Of a stretch of 64,000 bases of DNA, positions 25,246-33,590 are shown piece after piece; the stretch's first letter is position 1; every line of letters begins with the position of its first letter. Made by a program: the position numbers and the translations under genes. Source of the stretch: Iodobacter arcticus (GTDB lineage Bacteria; Pseudomonadota; Gammaproteobacteria; Burkholderiales; Chitinibacteraceae); contig NZ_JBHTBQ010000046.1 in assembly GCF_042664895.1 (NCBI RefSeq), positions 67,120 to 131,119 of the forward strand, given 5' to 3'. Under the pieces are notes generated by a model. That model was given only the letters and a program-made list of their open reading frames with translations. It had not been told where the DNA came from and searched no databases.

Positions 25246-25692
25246 ATGAACCCAAATCACACACTCAACGCGGATTTAGAAAGCCTGTTTTACGGCTATC
25301 GCGCTTTTACATCGCTGCCCGATGAAATGCTCGCGCCCTTGCAATTAGCACGGGTACACCACCGCATTTTATATTTTGTGGGCCGTGACGCAGGGCTATC
25401 AGTTAATACACTACTGGCTAGGCTGGGCACGTCCAAACAGGCCCTCAACCGGCCACTCAGAGAGCTGCAAACAAAAGGGCTGATTATTGCCAGCACCGCC
25501 CGCCATGACGGGCGTGTCAAACGTCTTAGCTTAAGTGAATCAGGTCAACTTTTAGAAGAACAACTATCCAGCAGCCAACGCCAATTACTACAGCAAGCTT
25601 TTGCCCAAAGCCCCGAATCAGAAGCAGGCTGGCGGGCGATTATGTCTATTCTGGCGGCAAGCGACAAACACGCCATTAGGCCTCCGGCATGA
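25246..25692 (+). CDS. MarR-family transcriptional regulator
   Basis: 148 residues. Winged-helix DNA-binding core: LARVHHRILYFVGRDAGLSVNTLLARLGTSKQALNRPLRELQTKGLI with wing residues ARHDGRVKRLSLSESG. It is divergent from the aminotransferase (167 bp shared region), so it may control that gene. It overlaps the glycosyltransferase start by 4 bp (ATGA). Confidence 0.9.
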   Translation: MNPNHTLNADLESLFYGYRAFTSLPDEMLAPLQLARVHHRILYFVGRDAGLSVNTLLARLGTSKQALNRPLRELQTKGLIIASTARHDGRVKRLSLSESGQLLEEQLSSSQRQLLQQAFAQSPESEAGWRAIMSILAASDKHAIRPPA

Positions 25693-26669
25693 AGCTCAGC
25701 ATTGTTATTCCCTTTATGAATCCTGATAGCCAGCATTTTTCTGAAATGCTGGCAGGCTTAGCCGTAGCCGATTACGCTCTGTTTTCTGCTGTAGAAGTCA
25801 TTCTTATTAATGATGGCAGCCAGCAAAATTACCAGCAGGAAATCGCCCATTTCTCGAAGGCCGCACACCCGCTTTGTATTAATGTGATTGAATTACCCTG
25901 TAATCGCGGCGTGTCTTATGCACGCAATCTGGGCATGGCCGCAGCGCAAGGCGATTATATTGCCCTGCACGACGCTGACGATATCAGCCTGCCAGAACGG
26001 TTTATCCTCTCTGCACAATTTCTAAACAAACATCCTGAAGTGATTGTGGTTGGGGGCGATATGCTGGTATTTAATGAATACCGCAAAGAAGAATCACTGC
26101 GTTTATTTCCAATCCACCACCATGATATTTGCGTAGACAATTTATTTTATTGCGCCATGGCCCAGCCCGCGATGATGATAAATCGTGCGCTGTGGCAGGC
26201 CAGCGGCATTCAATACACAGAAAAAATGGATATGGCGCAAGATTGGGATTTAGTAATTCGCCTCAGCCAACACGGGCAACTGGCCAATATGGGCATCCCA
26301 CTGGTGCGCTACCGCCAGCATTTAAAACAACGCAGCGCCGAAATCACGGGCGAATTTGCCAATATCCATGTGCGTGGCATTTGGGAAAAGCAGCTCAATC
26401 ATTTGGGCGCAAAGATCAACCCCAAGCTCTTGCAAGTCCACGGGCATTTATCGCCCTATTGGCTTTGGCAGCTCTCCGATATCAGCCAAGCATGGGCACT
26501 TTGCCCGGAAGACGTGAGCTATTGGGCAGAAGAGATGCTGAGCAAAAATAAAATAAGCCAGTATGTAAGCGAGCCAATTCTGGCGCAAAGAATATATCGC
26601 TTACAGCGCCAATGGCACGCATGGAAAGCCAGTGGCAATCCAACAACACAGATTCAGTCTTTATTATAA
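25689..26669 (+). CDS. Family 2 glycosyltransferase
   Basis: 326 residues. GT-A fold: LSIVIPFMNPD at the N-terminus, VEVILINDGSQQ, GVSYARNLGMAAAQGDYIALHDADDISLPERF with the DxD-type metal site, and QDWDLVIRLSQHG. No membrane segment. It probably adds a sugar to a surface glycan, but no glycan cluster is nearby; the ATGA overlap with the MarR gene makes this an odd pairing. Confidence 0.9.
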   Translation: MKLSIVIPFMNPDSQHFSEMLAGLAVADYALFSAVEVILINDGSQQNYQQEIAHFSKAAHPLCINVIELPCNRGVSYARNLGMAAAQGDYIALHDADDISLPERFILSAQFLNKHPEVIVVGGDMLVFNEYRKEESLRLFPIHHHDICVDNLFYCAMAQPAMMINRALWQASGIQYTEKMDMAQDWDLVIRLSQHGQLANMGIPLVRYRQHLKQRSAEITGEFANIHVRGIWEKQLNHLGAKINPKLLQVHGHLSPYWLWQLSDISQAWALCPEDVSYWAEEMLSKNKISQYVSEPILAQRIYRLQRQWHAWKASGNPTTQIQSLL

Positions 26670-26753
26670 ATACGCGGCAAATTGAGATTTAATACAACAG
26701 ACCTCACGGGGTCTTATTCCAAACTAAACCTTTAATCAATACGGAGCCGCGCT

Positions 26754-27104
26754 ATGCATCAGCACCATAAAATCAATTATATTGAAATGCCCTCCAAAGA
26801 TTTAAATAAGAGCAAAGCCTTTTTTAGCACGGTATTTGGCTGGACTTTTGTAGATTACGGCCCGGAATATTGCGCATTTTCTAATGAGGGCATTGATGGT
26901 GGCTTTTACCAAGCCGATTTAAGCATCTCTAGCCACACTGGCGCGCCCTTAATTGTTTTATACAGCAGCAACCTTGAGAACAGCCAAGCCGCCGTTCTGG
27001 CTGCAGGTGGCACCATCCTCAAGCCTATTTTTTCATTCCCTGGCGGACGGCGCTTTCAATTTAACGACCCTAACGGCAGCGAATATGCAGTGTGGTCGGA
27101 ATAG
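26754..27104 (+). CDS. VOC-superfamily (glyoxalase-like) protein
   Basis: 116 residues, one glyoxalase/bleomycin-resistance fold: HHKINYIEMPSKDLNKSKAFFSTVFGWTF at the start and FPGGRRFQFNDPNGSEYAVWSE at the end. Such single-domain proteins, often fused or paired, have varied roles; no function can be assigned. GGAG lies upstream of the ATG. Confidence 0.9.
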   Translation: MHQHHKINYIEMPSKDLNKSKAFFSTVFGWTFVDYGPEYCAFSNEGIDGGFYQADLSISSHTGAPLIVLYSSNLENSQAAVLAAGGTILKPIFSFPGGRRFQFNDPNGSEYAVWSE

Positions 27105-27706
27105 TGCCTACACGCCCAGCGCCACCCAATACACTCGCCCCTCAACCCCATATGCCAGAAGCAGAGAGCCAGGCACTCACTGCCGCGCTGCAAAACACTC
27201 AAAGCTATTTAGAATTTGGCATGGGGGGCAGTACGGTACTGGCGGCGTGGCTGGGGGTGAAGCAAATTGTATCGATCGATTCAAGCAAAGAATGGATAGA
27301 GAAAGTAGCCAGCCAGATCGCCCCAATTCAATCATCCAGCCAGATCGAGCTACTGCACGCCCCTATCGGCGAAACACTTGAATGGGGGTTTCCTAAAGAC
27401 AATCAGCTACAAAGCCAATGGCCCGACTACTACAGCAAGCCGTGGCGCGTGGCGCATGATCCGGGTCTGGTGCTGATCGACGGGCGCTTTAGAGTGCCGT
27501 GTTTTTTATACTCGCTCCTTCAGCTAAAGCCCGGCGCAATCATCCTATGGGATGACTACTTGGATCGCAGCGAATACCACCATATCGAGCAACATCTGAC
27601 CCCTGTGGCCTATTTTGGCAATATGGCTCAGTTTTTAGTACCTAGTCACATAAATACAGCAAAAATACTGAATAGCCTGTTTGAAAACCTCTATGCAGTG
27701 GATTAA
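27092..27706 (+). CDS. SAM-dependent methyltransferase-like protein
   Basis: 204 residues. A Rossmann core is visible: YLEFGMGGSTVLAAWLG (SAM loop), VSIDSSKEWIEKV, and LVLIDGRFRVPCFLYSLLQLKPGAIILWDDYLDR. This looks like class I methyltransferase-like proteins, often next to glycan genes. The GTG at 27092 overlaps the VOC gene by 13 bp; starts at GTG 27104 or ATG 27152 are also possible. Activity not certain. Confidence 0.75.
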   Translation: MVGIVPTRPAPPNTLAPQPHMPEAESQALTAALQNTQSYLEFGMGGSTVLAAWLGVKQIVSIDSSKEWIEKVASQIAPIQSSSQIELLHAPIGETLEWGFPKDNQLQSQWPDYYSKPWRVAHDPGLVLIDGRFRVPCFLYSLLQLKPGAIILWDDYLDRSEYHHIEQHLTPVAYFGNMAQFLVPSHINTAKILNSLFENLYAVD

Positions 27707-27729
27707 TCATCGCCCTTAAGGAATAAAGC

Positions 27730-28731
27730 ATGGACCAGCGCCTTACCCTTTACGCGCTAGCAGCGAAATACCAGCTAGACGCAGCGACCACTCAAAAATT
27801 ACGGCAACTAGCCGAGCCAGACGCCAGTGCCATCGCCAGCCGCCTGCCTCGCGGGATGGCCGTTGCGGCTGCGGCACTATTTGGCCTAGGGCTGATTTTT
27901 TGGATTGCCGCTAATTGGGATACGCTGGGGCGGACAGGTCATTTTGTCTTACTGCAATCGCTGTGTATTTTATTGTGTGTGGGCGCGCTTGGGCTGGCAA
28001 AGGCCCGTGTCCCCTTCTGCTTATTGGCCCTACTGTCTATCGGCGGTCTATTTGCTTACTTTGGGCAAACGTATCAAACCGGCGCAGACCCTTGGCAGCT
28101 GTTTGCCGTGTGGGGCATTTTGGCCCTGCCGCTGTGCTTTAGCGCCCAAAGCGACGTGCTGTGGACGCCTTGGGCCTTGGTGGTCAGCACCGGTATTTCT
28201 TTGTGGATACACGCACATACCGGGCATCGCTGGCGATTTGAGCAGGAGGATACGCGGATTTTCTTACTGGGCTGGAGCAGTGCTCTGCTGCTTACCTTAT
28301 TGCTTAGCCCTAAGATGCCTTACTTAAACCCTTTCCGTGCTCAGCCAAATATCCATAACCTAAAAGGCAGCGGCCCTTGGGCGTTTCGCACCGCCCTTAC
28401 GCTGAGCAGCGTGATGATTTGCAGCAGCGCTTTCACATCACTTTTTATGCACGATGCCAGCACGCTTTACTACCTTGGCTTACTCCTCTTTGCCATTGCC
28501 GCCGCTGCGCTGGTACAGCCCGCTACTTTTGATATTTATGGCCTAAGCATCATTGGTCTCTGCCTGAATATTTTGCTGGTGTCTGGCCTAAGCAAGCTGC
28601 TGTTTCATGACCGCTACGACAACGAAACGATTGGTAAAATATTGCTCATTGGCCTTGTCGCCGCTGGCTTACTCGCCTTTACCGTCAGCATCCTACTGCG
28701 CCTTTCTAAGCGCCAAGCCAAGGCCGTATGA
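27730..28731 (+). CDS. DUF2157 membrane protein
   Basis: 333 residues. A short soluble N-terminus (DQRLTLYALAAKYQLDAATTQKL) is followed by about nine hydrophobic segments with the DUF2157 mark GLGLIFWIAANWDTLGR and FAYFGQTYQTGADPWQLF. AAGGAATAAAGC precedes the ATG. It overlaps the next gene by 4 bp. The pair is commonly found together; function unknown. Confidence 0.9.
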   Translation: MDQRLTLYALAAKYQLDAATTQKLRQLAEPDASAIASRLPRGMAVAAAALFGLGLIFWIAANWDTLGRTGHFVLLQSLCILLCVGALGLAKARVPFCLLALLSIGGLFAYFGQTYQTGADPWQLFAVWGILALPLCFSAQSDVLWTPWALVVSTGISLWIHAHTGHRWRFEQEDTRIFLLGWSSALLLTLLLSPKMPYLNPFRAQPNIHNLKGSGPWAFRTALTLSSVMICSSAFTSLFMHDASTLYYLGLLLFAIAAAALVQPATFDIYGLSIIGLCLNILLVSGLSKLLFHDRYDNETIGKILLIGLVAAGLLAFTVSILLRLSKRQAKAV

Positions 28732-30335
28732 GCGATCAAGCGCAATTCCTAAAACAAGCCATCGCTGCCGGTCTACTCCCTAGCGATGCCCGTGTCGAAA
28801 CCCCAGAAAGCCGGCCTTGGCCCGTGGTGCTGCTCACCGCCTTAGGCGCATGGCTAGCCGCAATCCCACTCTTAATTGTGGTTGGCCTCATGCTAGGCGA
28901 CACCATTATGCATAATGTGGCAGGGCCGTATATCGTGGGGCTGATGGTTTTAGCCGCAGCCATCCTGCTATTACGCGGCCAAGATATCCCTTTGTTTGTA
29001 GAACAGCTCGCCATCCCCGCGCTCATCGTGGGATCTTCGCTCTTGGCCTACGGTCTGTTTGAACATTTACCCAGCGCCCTTGCCTGCACCATGCTGGCGC
29101 TACTAGCGGGCGGGCTAACTTGGGCCATTCCTAGGCCTTGGCTGCGTGTTTTACTGGGTGCAGCATCGGCCGCGCTCACAGGCAGCGCCATTCTTATCTA
29201 CATGAAAAATGGCCATAACGCCTATGCCGAGCTATGGATTGCGCTGCATGCCCTGCTCTTACTGTGGTTGCTGGCCATTGCAGTGCAGCACGTGCTCCTT
29301 ATAGATGGTGCAAAAGCCTTAGCCGCCGCCGCTTTTGAATCATTTTTCACTGGCTGGCTGTTAGTTACGCTGGCGGGGCTGGCCTTTAGCTCTGGCATGA
29401 CTTTTCTAGTTGGGGCCAGCCTGAGCAATAGCGTTTTTGCTGACGTCATGAACGAAGTAGCGCCTCAATCGGTAACGACCAGCGGCCTATTTGCGCTTAG
29501 CTCATCCCTCCTTACTTTGGCTGCGGGATTTTTGCTGTGGCGCAGCTGGCCTGCTCTGCGCCCCTACGCCGCTGCGGTGCTGATTTTGCTTGTACTGGCT
29601 TGGTTTATGCCCGCACTTGGCGCGGTATTGCTGGGCCTATCCATCAGCCTAATCGCCGGACGCTGGCGCATAGCAAGTACCGCGGGCCTTGCCGCCGCAT
29701 GGATTATTGGTGCGTTTTACTACCAGCTGAACTGGTCACTCGCCAATAAAGCCCTGCTTTTTATGCTGGCAGGTAGCCTGCTTGCTGCGATTGCATGGCG
29801 AGCACTGGCCCCAAAAGCATCCACTCCTGCTCCCCCAGCGCAGAGCATTAACCCTCGCCAAAAAATTGGTATTGCACTCACAGCCGCAAGCGTCTTACTG
29901 GTCGCCAATATCGGCATCTGGCAAAAAGAAGACCTAATCGCCCACGGCCAGCCGCTGTATATCTCGCTCGCCCCGGTCGACCCACGCTCCCTGATGCAGG
30001 GCGATTTTATGCAGCTTAATTTTCAAATCCCCTTTGATACCCCGTCAGTTGGCGACATAAGCAATCCATCCCGCCCTTTTATCATCATGAAAAGAGATAA
30101 GCAAAACATCGGCAGCGCCCGGCGTATCGACCATGGCGAGCCACTGGCGGCAGACGAATTCAAAATCGAACTCAGCCCCAAAAACGGCAGCTGGGTCATC
30201 GTTAGCGACGCATGGTTTTTTAAAGAAGGCGAAGCCAACCGCTGGGCGCAAGCCCGATACGGTGAATTTAGAGTGATGCCTGATGGAAAGGCCTTGCTGG
30301 TGGGGCTGAAGGGAGAGGGGTTAAAAGGGCTTTGA
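28728..30335 (+). CDS. DUF4401/GDYXXLXY-domain membrane protein
   Basis: 535 residues: about 12 membrane segments (about 30-370, DUF4401 type), then a periplasmic GDYXXLXY domain with LMQGDFMQLNFQIP (here F replaces Y at both tyrosine positions), ending PDGKALLVGLKGEGLKGL. It starts by ATGA overlap with the DUF2157 gene, so the two act together. Envelope role unknown. Confidence 0.88.
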   Translation: MSDQAQFLKQAIAAGLLPSDARVETPESRPWPVVLLTALGAWLAAIPLLIVVGLMLGDTIMHNVAGPYIVGLMVLAAAILLLRGQDIPLFVEQLAIPALIVGSSLLAYGLFEHLPSALACTMLALLAGGLTWAIPRPWLRVLLGAASAALTGSAILIYMKNGHNAYAELWIALHALLLLWLLAIAVQHVLLIDGAKALAAAAFESFFTGWLLVTLAGLAFSSGMTFLVGASLSNSVFADVMNEVAPQSVTTSGLFALSSSLLTLAAGFLLWRSWPALRPYAAAVLILLVLAWFMPALGAVLLGLSISLIAGRWRIASTAGLAAAWIIGAFYYQLNWSLANKALLFMLAGSLLAAIAWRALAPKASTPAPPAQSINPRQKIGIALTAASVLLVANIGIWQKEDLIAHGQPLYISLAPVDPRSLMQGDFMQLNFQIPFDTPSVGDISNPSRPFIIMKRDKQNIGSARRIDHGEPLAADEFKIELSPKNGSWVIVSDAWFFKEGEANRWAQARYGEFRVMPDGKALLVGLKGEGLKGL

Positions 30336-30453
30336 ATCGTAATTAATTAAATACTTTGTAGCTAAACCAACATACATCTCAGGCGGCAAAAAAACCGTCA
30401 ACCCTTGGTTTTTTTATAAGTACTTTGGTATAAATTATCCTACGCTTTTCAAT

Positions 30454-30546
30454 CATACGTTTTTCGTAGAATGCGAAATGACGAAGTCGGAGCGCAAAGG
30501 GCCGGTGCGCAAGAAAAGCGCTTGCACACCCTACGAAAATCACGCC
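30454..30546. repeat. Dispersed palindromic repeat, family B
   Basis: Copy with TCGTAGAATGCG at the left, GGTGCGCAAGAAAAGCGCTTGC internally and ACACCCTACGAAAATCACGC at the right; it resembles 21881-21956 in the right half. It fills the space between the GDYXXLXY and DUF1398 genes. Confidence 0.65.
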
Positions 30547-30577
30547 CTATTAATCATCCAGCTAATTAGGAATAAAC

Positions 30578-30997
30578 ATGAGCAATGCGATTAAAAACAT
30601 AGAATCCGCCATGCAATATGCCGCCACAATCCGCCCAAAAGTAGGTGGCTTTCCTTATCTAGCGGAAGTCCTTAGACAAGCGGGTGTCACGCGTAATACT
30701 TGGGCGCTCCCTGCCTGCCAAAGCATCTTTACCACAAACTTAGGGCCTGTTGTAATGCAAGGCACGCCTTTACTTTCCGGTGTCGCTGATATTCCGCTAT
30801 TTAATGAAGCCGCCTTAATTTCAGCCCTAAGAATTGATCAAGCAGGAGAAAGTACTTTCCCTGAGTTTTTAAATGCCACTTGGTTGGCAGGCGTTGTTCG
30901 CTATGATGTGGATTTATTAGCACGGACCTGCACCTATTACGGTGCTGCCGATGAAGTCTATGTCGAGTCTTACCCTGCAGTGACTATAAAGCCATAA
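30578..30997 (+). CDS. DUF1398 family protein
   Basis: 139 residues, cytoplasmic, resembling E. coli YbcV: YLAEVLRQAGVTRNTWALPACQSIF, a central GVADIPLFNEAALISALR and CTYYGAADEVYVESYPAV at the end. TTAGGAATAAAC precedes the ATG. Function unknown. Confidence 0.85.
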   Translation: MSNAIKNIESAMQYAATIRPKVGGFPYLAEVLRQAGVTRNTWALPACQSIFTTNLGPVVMQGTPLLSGVADIPLFNEAALISALRIDQAGESTFPEFLNATWLAGVVRYDVDLLARTCTYYGAADEVYVESYPAVTIKP

Positions 30998-31027
30998 GCT
31001 AGCCCACAAACCAATCTCAAACATAAC

Positions 31028-31103
31028 CGTCATCCCCGAATGTTTTTATCGGGGATCCAGCCGCGCTACTGGATTCCCGCCAACAGCACACGGGAATGAC
31101 GAT
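31028..31103. repeat. Dispersed repeat, family D
   Basis: The repeat begins CCGTCATCCCCGAATG and ends CGGGAATGACGAT, with inner hairpins. A stretch of 31 bp (31030-31060) recurs identically in inverted orientation at 33556-33586. Confidence 0.8.
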
Positions 31104-31204
31104 ATATAGAAGCCCTAAGCCGCAAGTACTTCACTAACCCCACCATTGGCATTAACCTTTTTAATTCTGCCAAGCAATAAACACCTTACTTAAGCCTCCC
31201 CACC

Positions 31205-31624
31205 ATGAACTTCAGACTTGCCACTCAAGACGATATCCCCGCCCTTTCCCGGATTCGTCTAGCCGTTAAAGAAAACACGCTATCTGACCCTACTCTTATC
31301 AGCACAGCCATGTATGAGCAGTTTTTACTGCATAAAGGCAAGGGATGGCTTTGCGAAATAGAAGGGGAAACCACGGGCTTTGCCATTGCAGCCTACCCAG
31401 ACCATTCAATCTGGGCCCTCTTTGTACTGCCTGAATATGAAGGAAGAGGAATAGGCACTCAGCTATTAAATCTGGCAACAGATCATTTATTTACCCAAGG
31501 CGCTCCAGAAATCAAATTAAGCACCACGCCCCATACCCGAGCAGATCGTTTTTATGCACAACAGGGCTGGCAACGAGGAAATGAAGGCAAAGAGGTCGCG
31601 TATTTATTAAAGCGATCGATATAA
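31205..31624 (+). CDS. GNAT acetyltransferase
   Basis: 139 residues, a complete GNAT domain: NFRLATQDDIPALSRIRLAV, SIWALFVLPEYEGRGIGTQLLNLATDHLF (acetyl-CoA loop) and the end strand RADRFYAQQGWQRG. Substrate unknown. It is followed closely by a convergent DUF3592 gene. Confidence 0.88.
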   Translation: MNFRLATQDDIPALSRIRLAVKENTLSDPTLISTAMYEQFLLHKGKGWLCEIEGETTGFAIAAYPDHSIWALFVLPEYEGRGIGTQLLNLATDHLFTQGAPEIKLSTTPHTRADRFYAQQGWQRGNEGKEVAYLLKRSI

Positions 31625-31645
31625 ATACGCCCAAGTACAAGGCAT

Positions 31646-32254
31646 CTATGCTTTTTTACGCAGACTGCCTTGTGCTTTTTTACGAGCAATCGCATTCTCC
31701 CTGCATTCCCTTTGCGAATCAGCTCGCTCACGTTTGCTCGCGCGTGGCTCTTTATATGTAATACCCAGCATGGATAAACACAACACGCTTCCCATACAAA
31801 AAACCAAAAGACTAAACAACAGCAACCCAACACTTTTAATGGCATGCAACCACCACGGGTGCTGATCAAAACGTGTGAACACCACGGATGGATTAAAGGA
31901 TTGATACGCAACGCTCAACGGACCGCCTACAGAATATGCAGCCCATTGTTCCTGTTGCTCAGCCAACGTATCAGTACTACTAGATTGGTACTCACCCCTA
32001 TAGACTTGATGTGCAACAAAATAGCGGTAGTCAATTTGAGCATGAAATATCGTTTTGCTCTTATGCTTAGATGAAATGAAATCAATTTTCTCAATAACCG
32101 CCGTTGTATGTGGCCAATGCTGGCTTTGATAAGCCTGCCATTGCGAGTAGCCATAAATGAATGAAAAATAAATAGCGAAGCCTCCGCCTATAAAACTCAG
32201 AATTGACACCACAGAAACATAAAGGCTCAACACTCCATTTTTAGTTTTTCTCAT
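31646..32254 (-). CDS. DUF3592 membrane protein
   Basis: 202 residues: a membrane helix (about 10-35), an extracytoplasmic beta domain with HWPHTTAVIEKIDF, HAQIDYRYFVAHQVYRGEY and GGPLSVAYQSFNPS of the DUF3592 type, a second membrane helix (about 138-165), and a very basic tail (KEPRASKRERADSQRE...RKKA). Function unknown. Confidence 0.8.
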   Translation of the reverse strand: MRKTKNGVLSLYVSVVSILSFIGGGFAIYFSFIYGYSQWQAYQSQHWPHTTAVIEKIDFISSKHKSKTIFHAQIDYRYFVAHQVYRGEYQSSSTDTLAEQQEQWAAYSVGGPLSVAYQSFNPSVVFTRFDQHPWWLHAIKSVGLLLFSLLVFCMGSVLCLSMLGITYKEPRASKRERADSQRECRENAIARKKAQGSLRKKA

Positions 32255-32299
32255 AACGTATCAGCGTAAAAAAATTAATTAGCATAAAGAAAATCGACA

Positions 32300-32605
32300 T
32301 TAAGGCTGGATAGACTGAGTAGACTTATACCATTCAGAAAGAATTTTCCAACCCTTAATTACCCCATAGGTACCCATAAAAACAATCCCACCGCCCATCA
32401 ATAAAATACCAAAAATTATACCGATAAATGAACCAGAAAACCCCTGAATAAGTGCCATAGGAATTTCCATAGGGAGCCAAAAAGGAGGCCAATCACTTAC
32501 TATTGCCATATAAGCACAACCTAACCACAGCAAAAAACCAAGTACAAACATGATTAAACCAGAGAAAGGAAAGTCCAATACCGAATCAGGAATGGAATGT
32601 TTCAT
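32300..32605 (-). CDS. Small membrane protein
   Basis: 101 residues with two long hydrophobic segments (about 12-36 and 52-78), start MKHSIPDSVLDFPFSGLIMF. I do not recognise the family. It is followed on the same strand after 45 bp by the DUF3592 gene, so the two may be co-transcribed. Confidence 0.65.
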   Translation of the reverse strand: MKHSIPDSVLDFPFSGLIMFVLGFLLWLGCAYMAIVSDWPPFWLPMEIPMALIQGFSGSFIGIIFGILLMGGGIVFMGTYGVIKGWKILSEWYKSTQSIQP

Positions 32606-32929
32606 TAAGAATCCTTATATTTTTGATAAGATATTAAGCATTACCATATTAGCCTAAAAAAACAATTAATTAAAAATACCAGACTCCATACGTACAGTAT
32701 CTTTTTTACTACTAAAAATAAACGAAATAATACGGGTTTTATAATTAGGAGAAAATACACGTGGCTTTTACACGGCCAGTATCTCATTGAGAGTGAATTA
32801 CCTCCTATAGGCATAAGCATCTACGCTCCAGGCCCTCTATGGCTTAGGACTAAGGCTTTTCTGCATCGCAGCAATTAAATTGATAAGATTGCCTCACCCC
32901 TTAAATAAATCCCCCCAACAAAAACTACC
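32606..32929. other. 324-bp divergent intergenic region
   Basis: AT-rich, between a minus-strand small membrane protein and a plus-strand hydrolase. It should contain both promoters. I see no gene, repeat or regulator site in it. Confidence 0.5.
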
Positions 32930-33514
32930 ATGCCCACCCTCTACATCATCCACGGCTTTGACGCCGCACCTTCAAATCACTGGTTTCCTTGGTTACAAGA
33001 TCAGCTCACCAGCCTTGGGGTGGCTTGCCATATTCTGGCGATGCCGAACTCCAGCCAGCCAGATTTAAACGCATGGCTGGCTACAATCAGGCAGAGTGTG
33101 GCGGTGCATGATGAGGATGTTTATTTTGTGGGGCATAGCCTGGGCTGCATTACCGTGCTGCGGCACTTAGAGCAGATAAATCAAGCCATTGGCGGTGTGG
33201 TATTGGTGGCGGGGTTTGCTGAGGCCGTGCCAAAGCTGCCTCAGCTGGATGAATTTACCGCGCAGCCATTAAATACAGCGCATTTACGCCAGCACATTAA
33301 ACAGCGCTGCGTGATTGCGTCGGATAACGATGCCACTATTTCTTTCGCCTTCACCGAGGCGCTAAGCCAGCAGCTGGATGCGCGGTTTTTAACGATAAAA
33401 AATGGCGGGCATTTTTTGCTGGGTGAAGGATTTGATACCCTGCCGGTGGTGCTGGAAGAATTACGCCGGATGTTTGAGCGAGCCAACGCTCAAACATCCG
33501 TCAACCACGCTTAG
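32930..33514 (+). CDS. RBBP9/YdeN-type serine hydrolase
   Basis: 194 residues, alpha/beta hydrolase: LYIIHGFDAAPSNHWFPWL, the nucleophile motif VGHSLGCITVL, Asp in VIASDNDATISF and His in NGGHFLLGEGF. All triad residues are present. Substrate unknown. It is followed by a family D repeat. Confidence 0.9.
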   Translation: MPTLYIIHGFDAAPSNHWFPWLQDQLTSLGVACHILAMPNSSQPDLNAWLATIRQSVAVHDEDVYFVGHSLGCITVLRHLEQINQAIGGVVLVAGFAEAVPKLPQLDEFTAQPLNTAHLRQHIKQRCVIASDNDATISFAFTEALSQQLDARFLTIKNGGHFLLGEGFDTLPVVLEELRRMFERANAQTSVNHA

Positions 33515-33521
33515 AAAAGCT

Positions 33522-33589
33522 TCATTCCCGCGCAGGCGGGGATCCAGTATTTTCTCTGGATCCCCGATAAAAACATTCGGGGATGACAA
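33522..33589. repeat. Dispersed repeat, family D (inverted copy)
   Basis: It begins TTCATTCCCGCGCAGGCGGG and contains hairpin CTGGATCCCCG. It shares an identical 31-bp stretch (33556-33586) with 31030-31060 on the other strand. It lies between convergent genes. Confidence 0.8.
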
Positions 33590-33590
33590 T

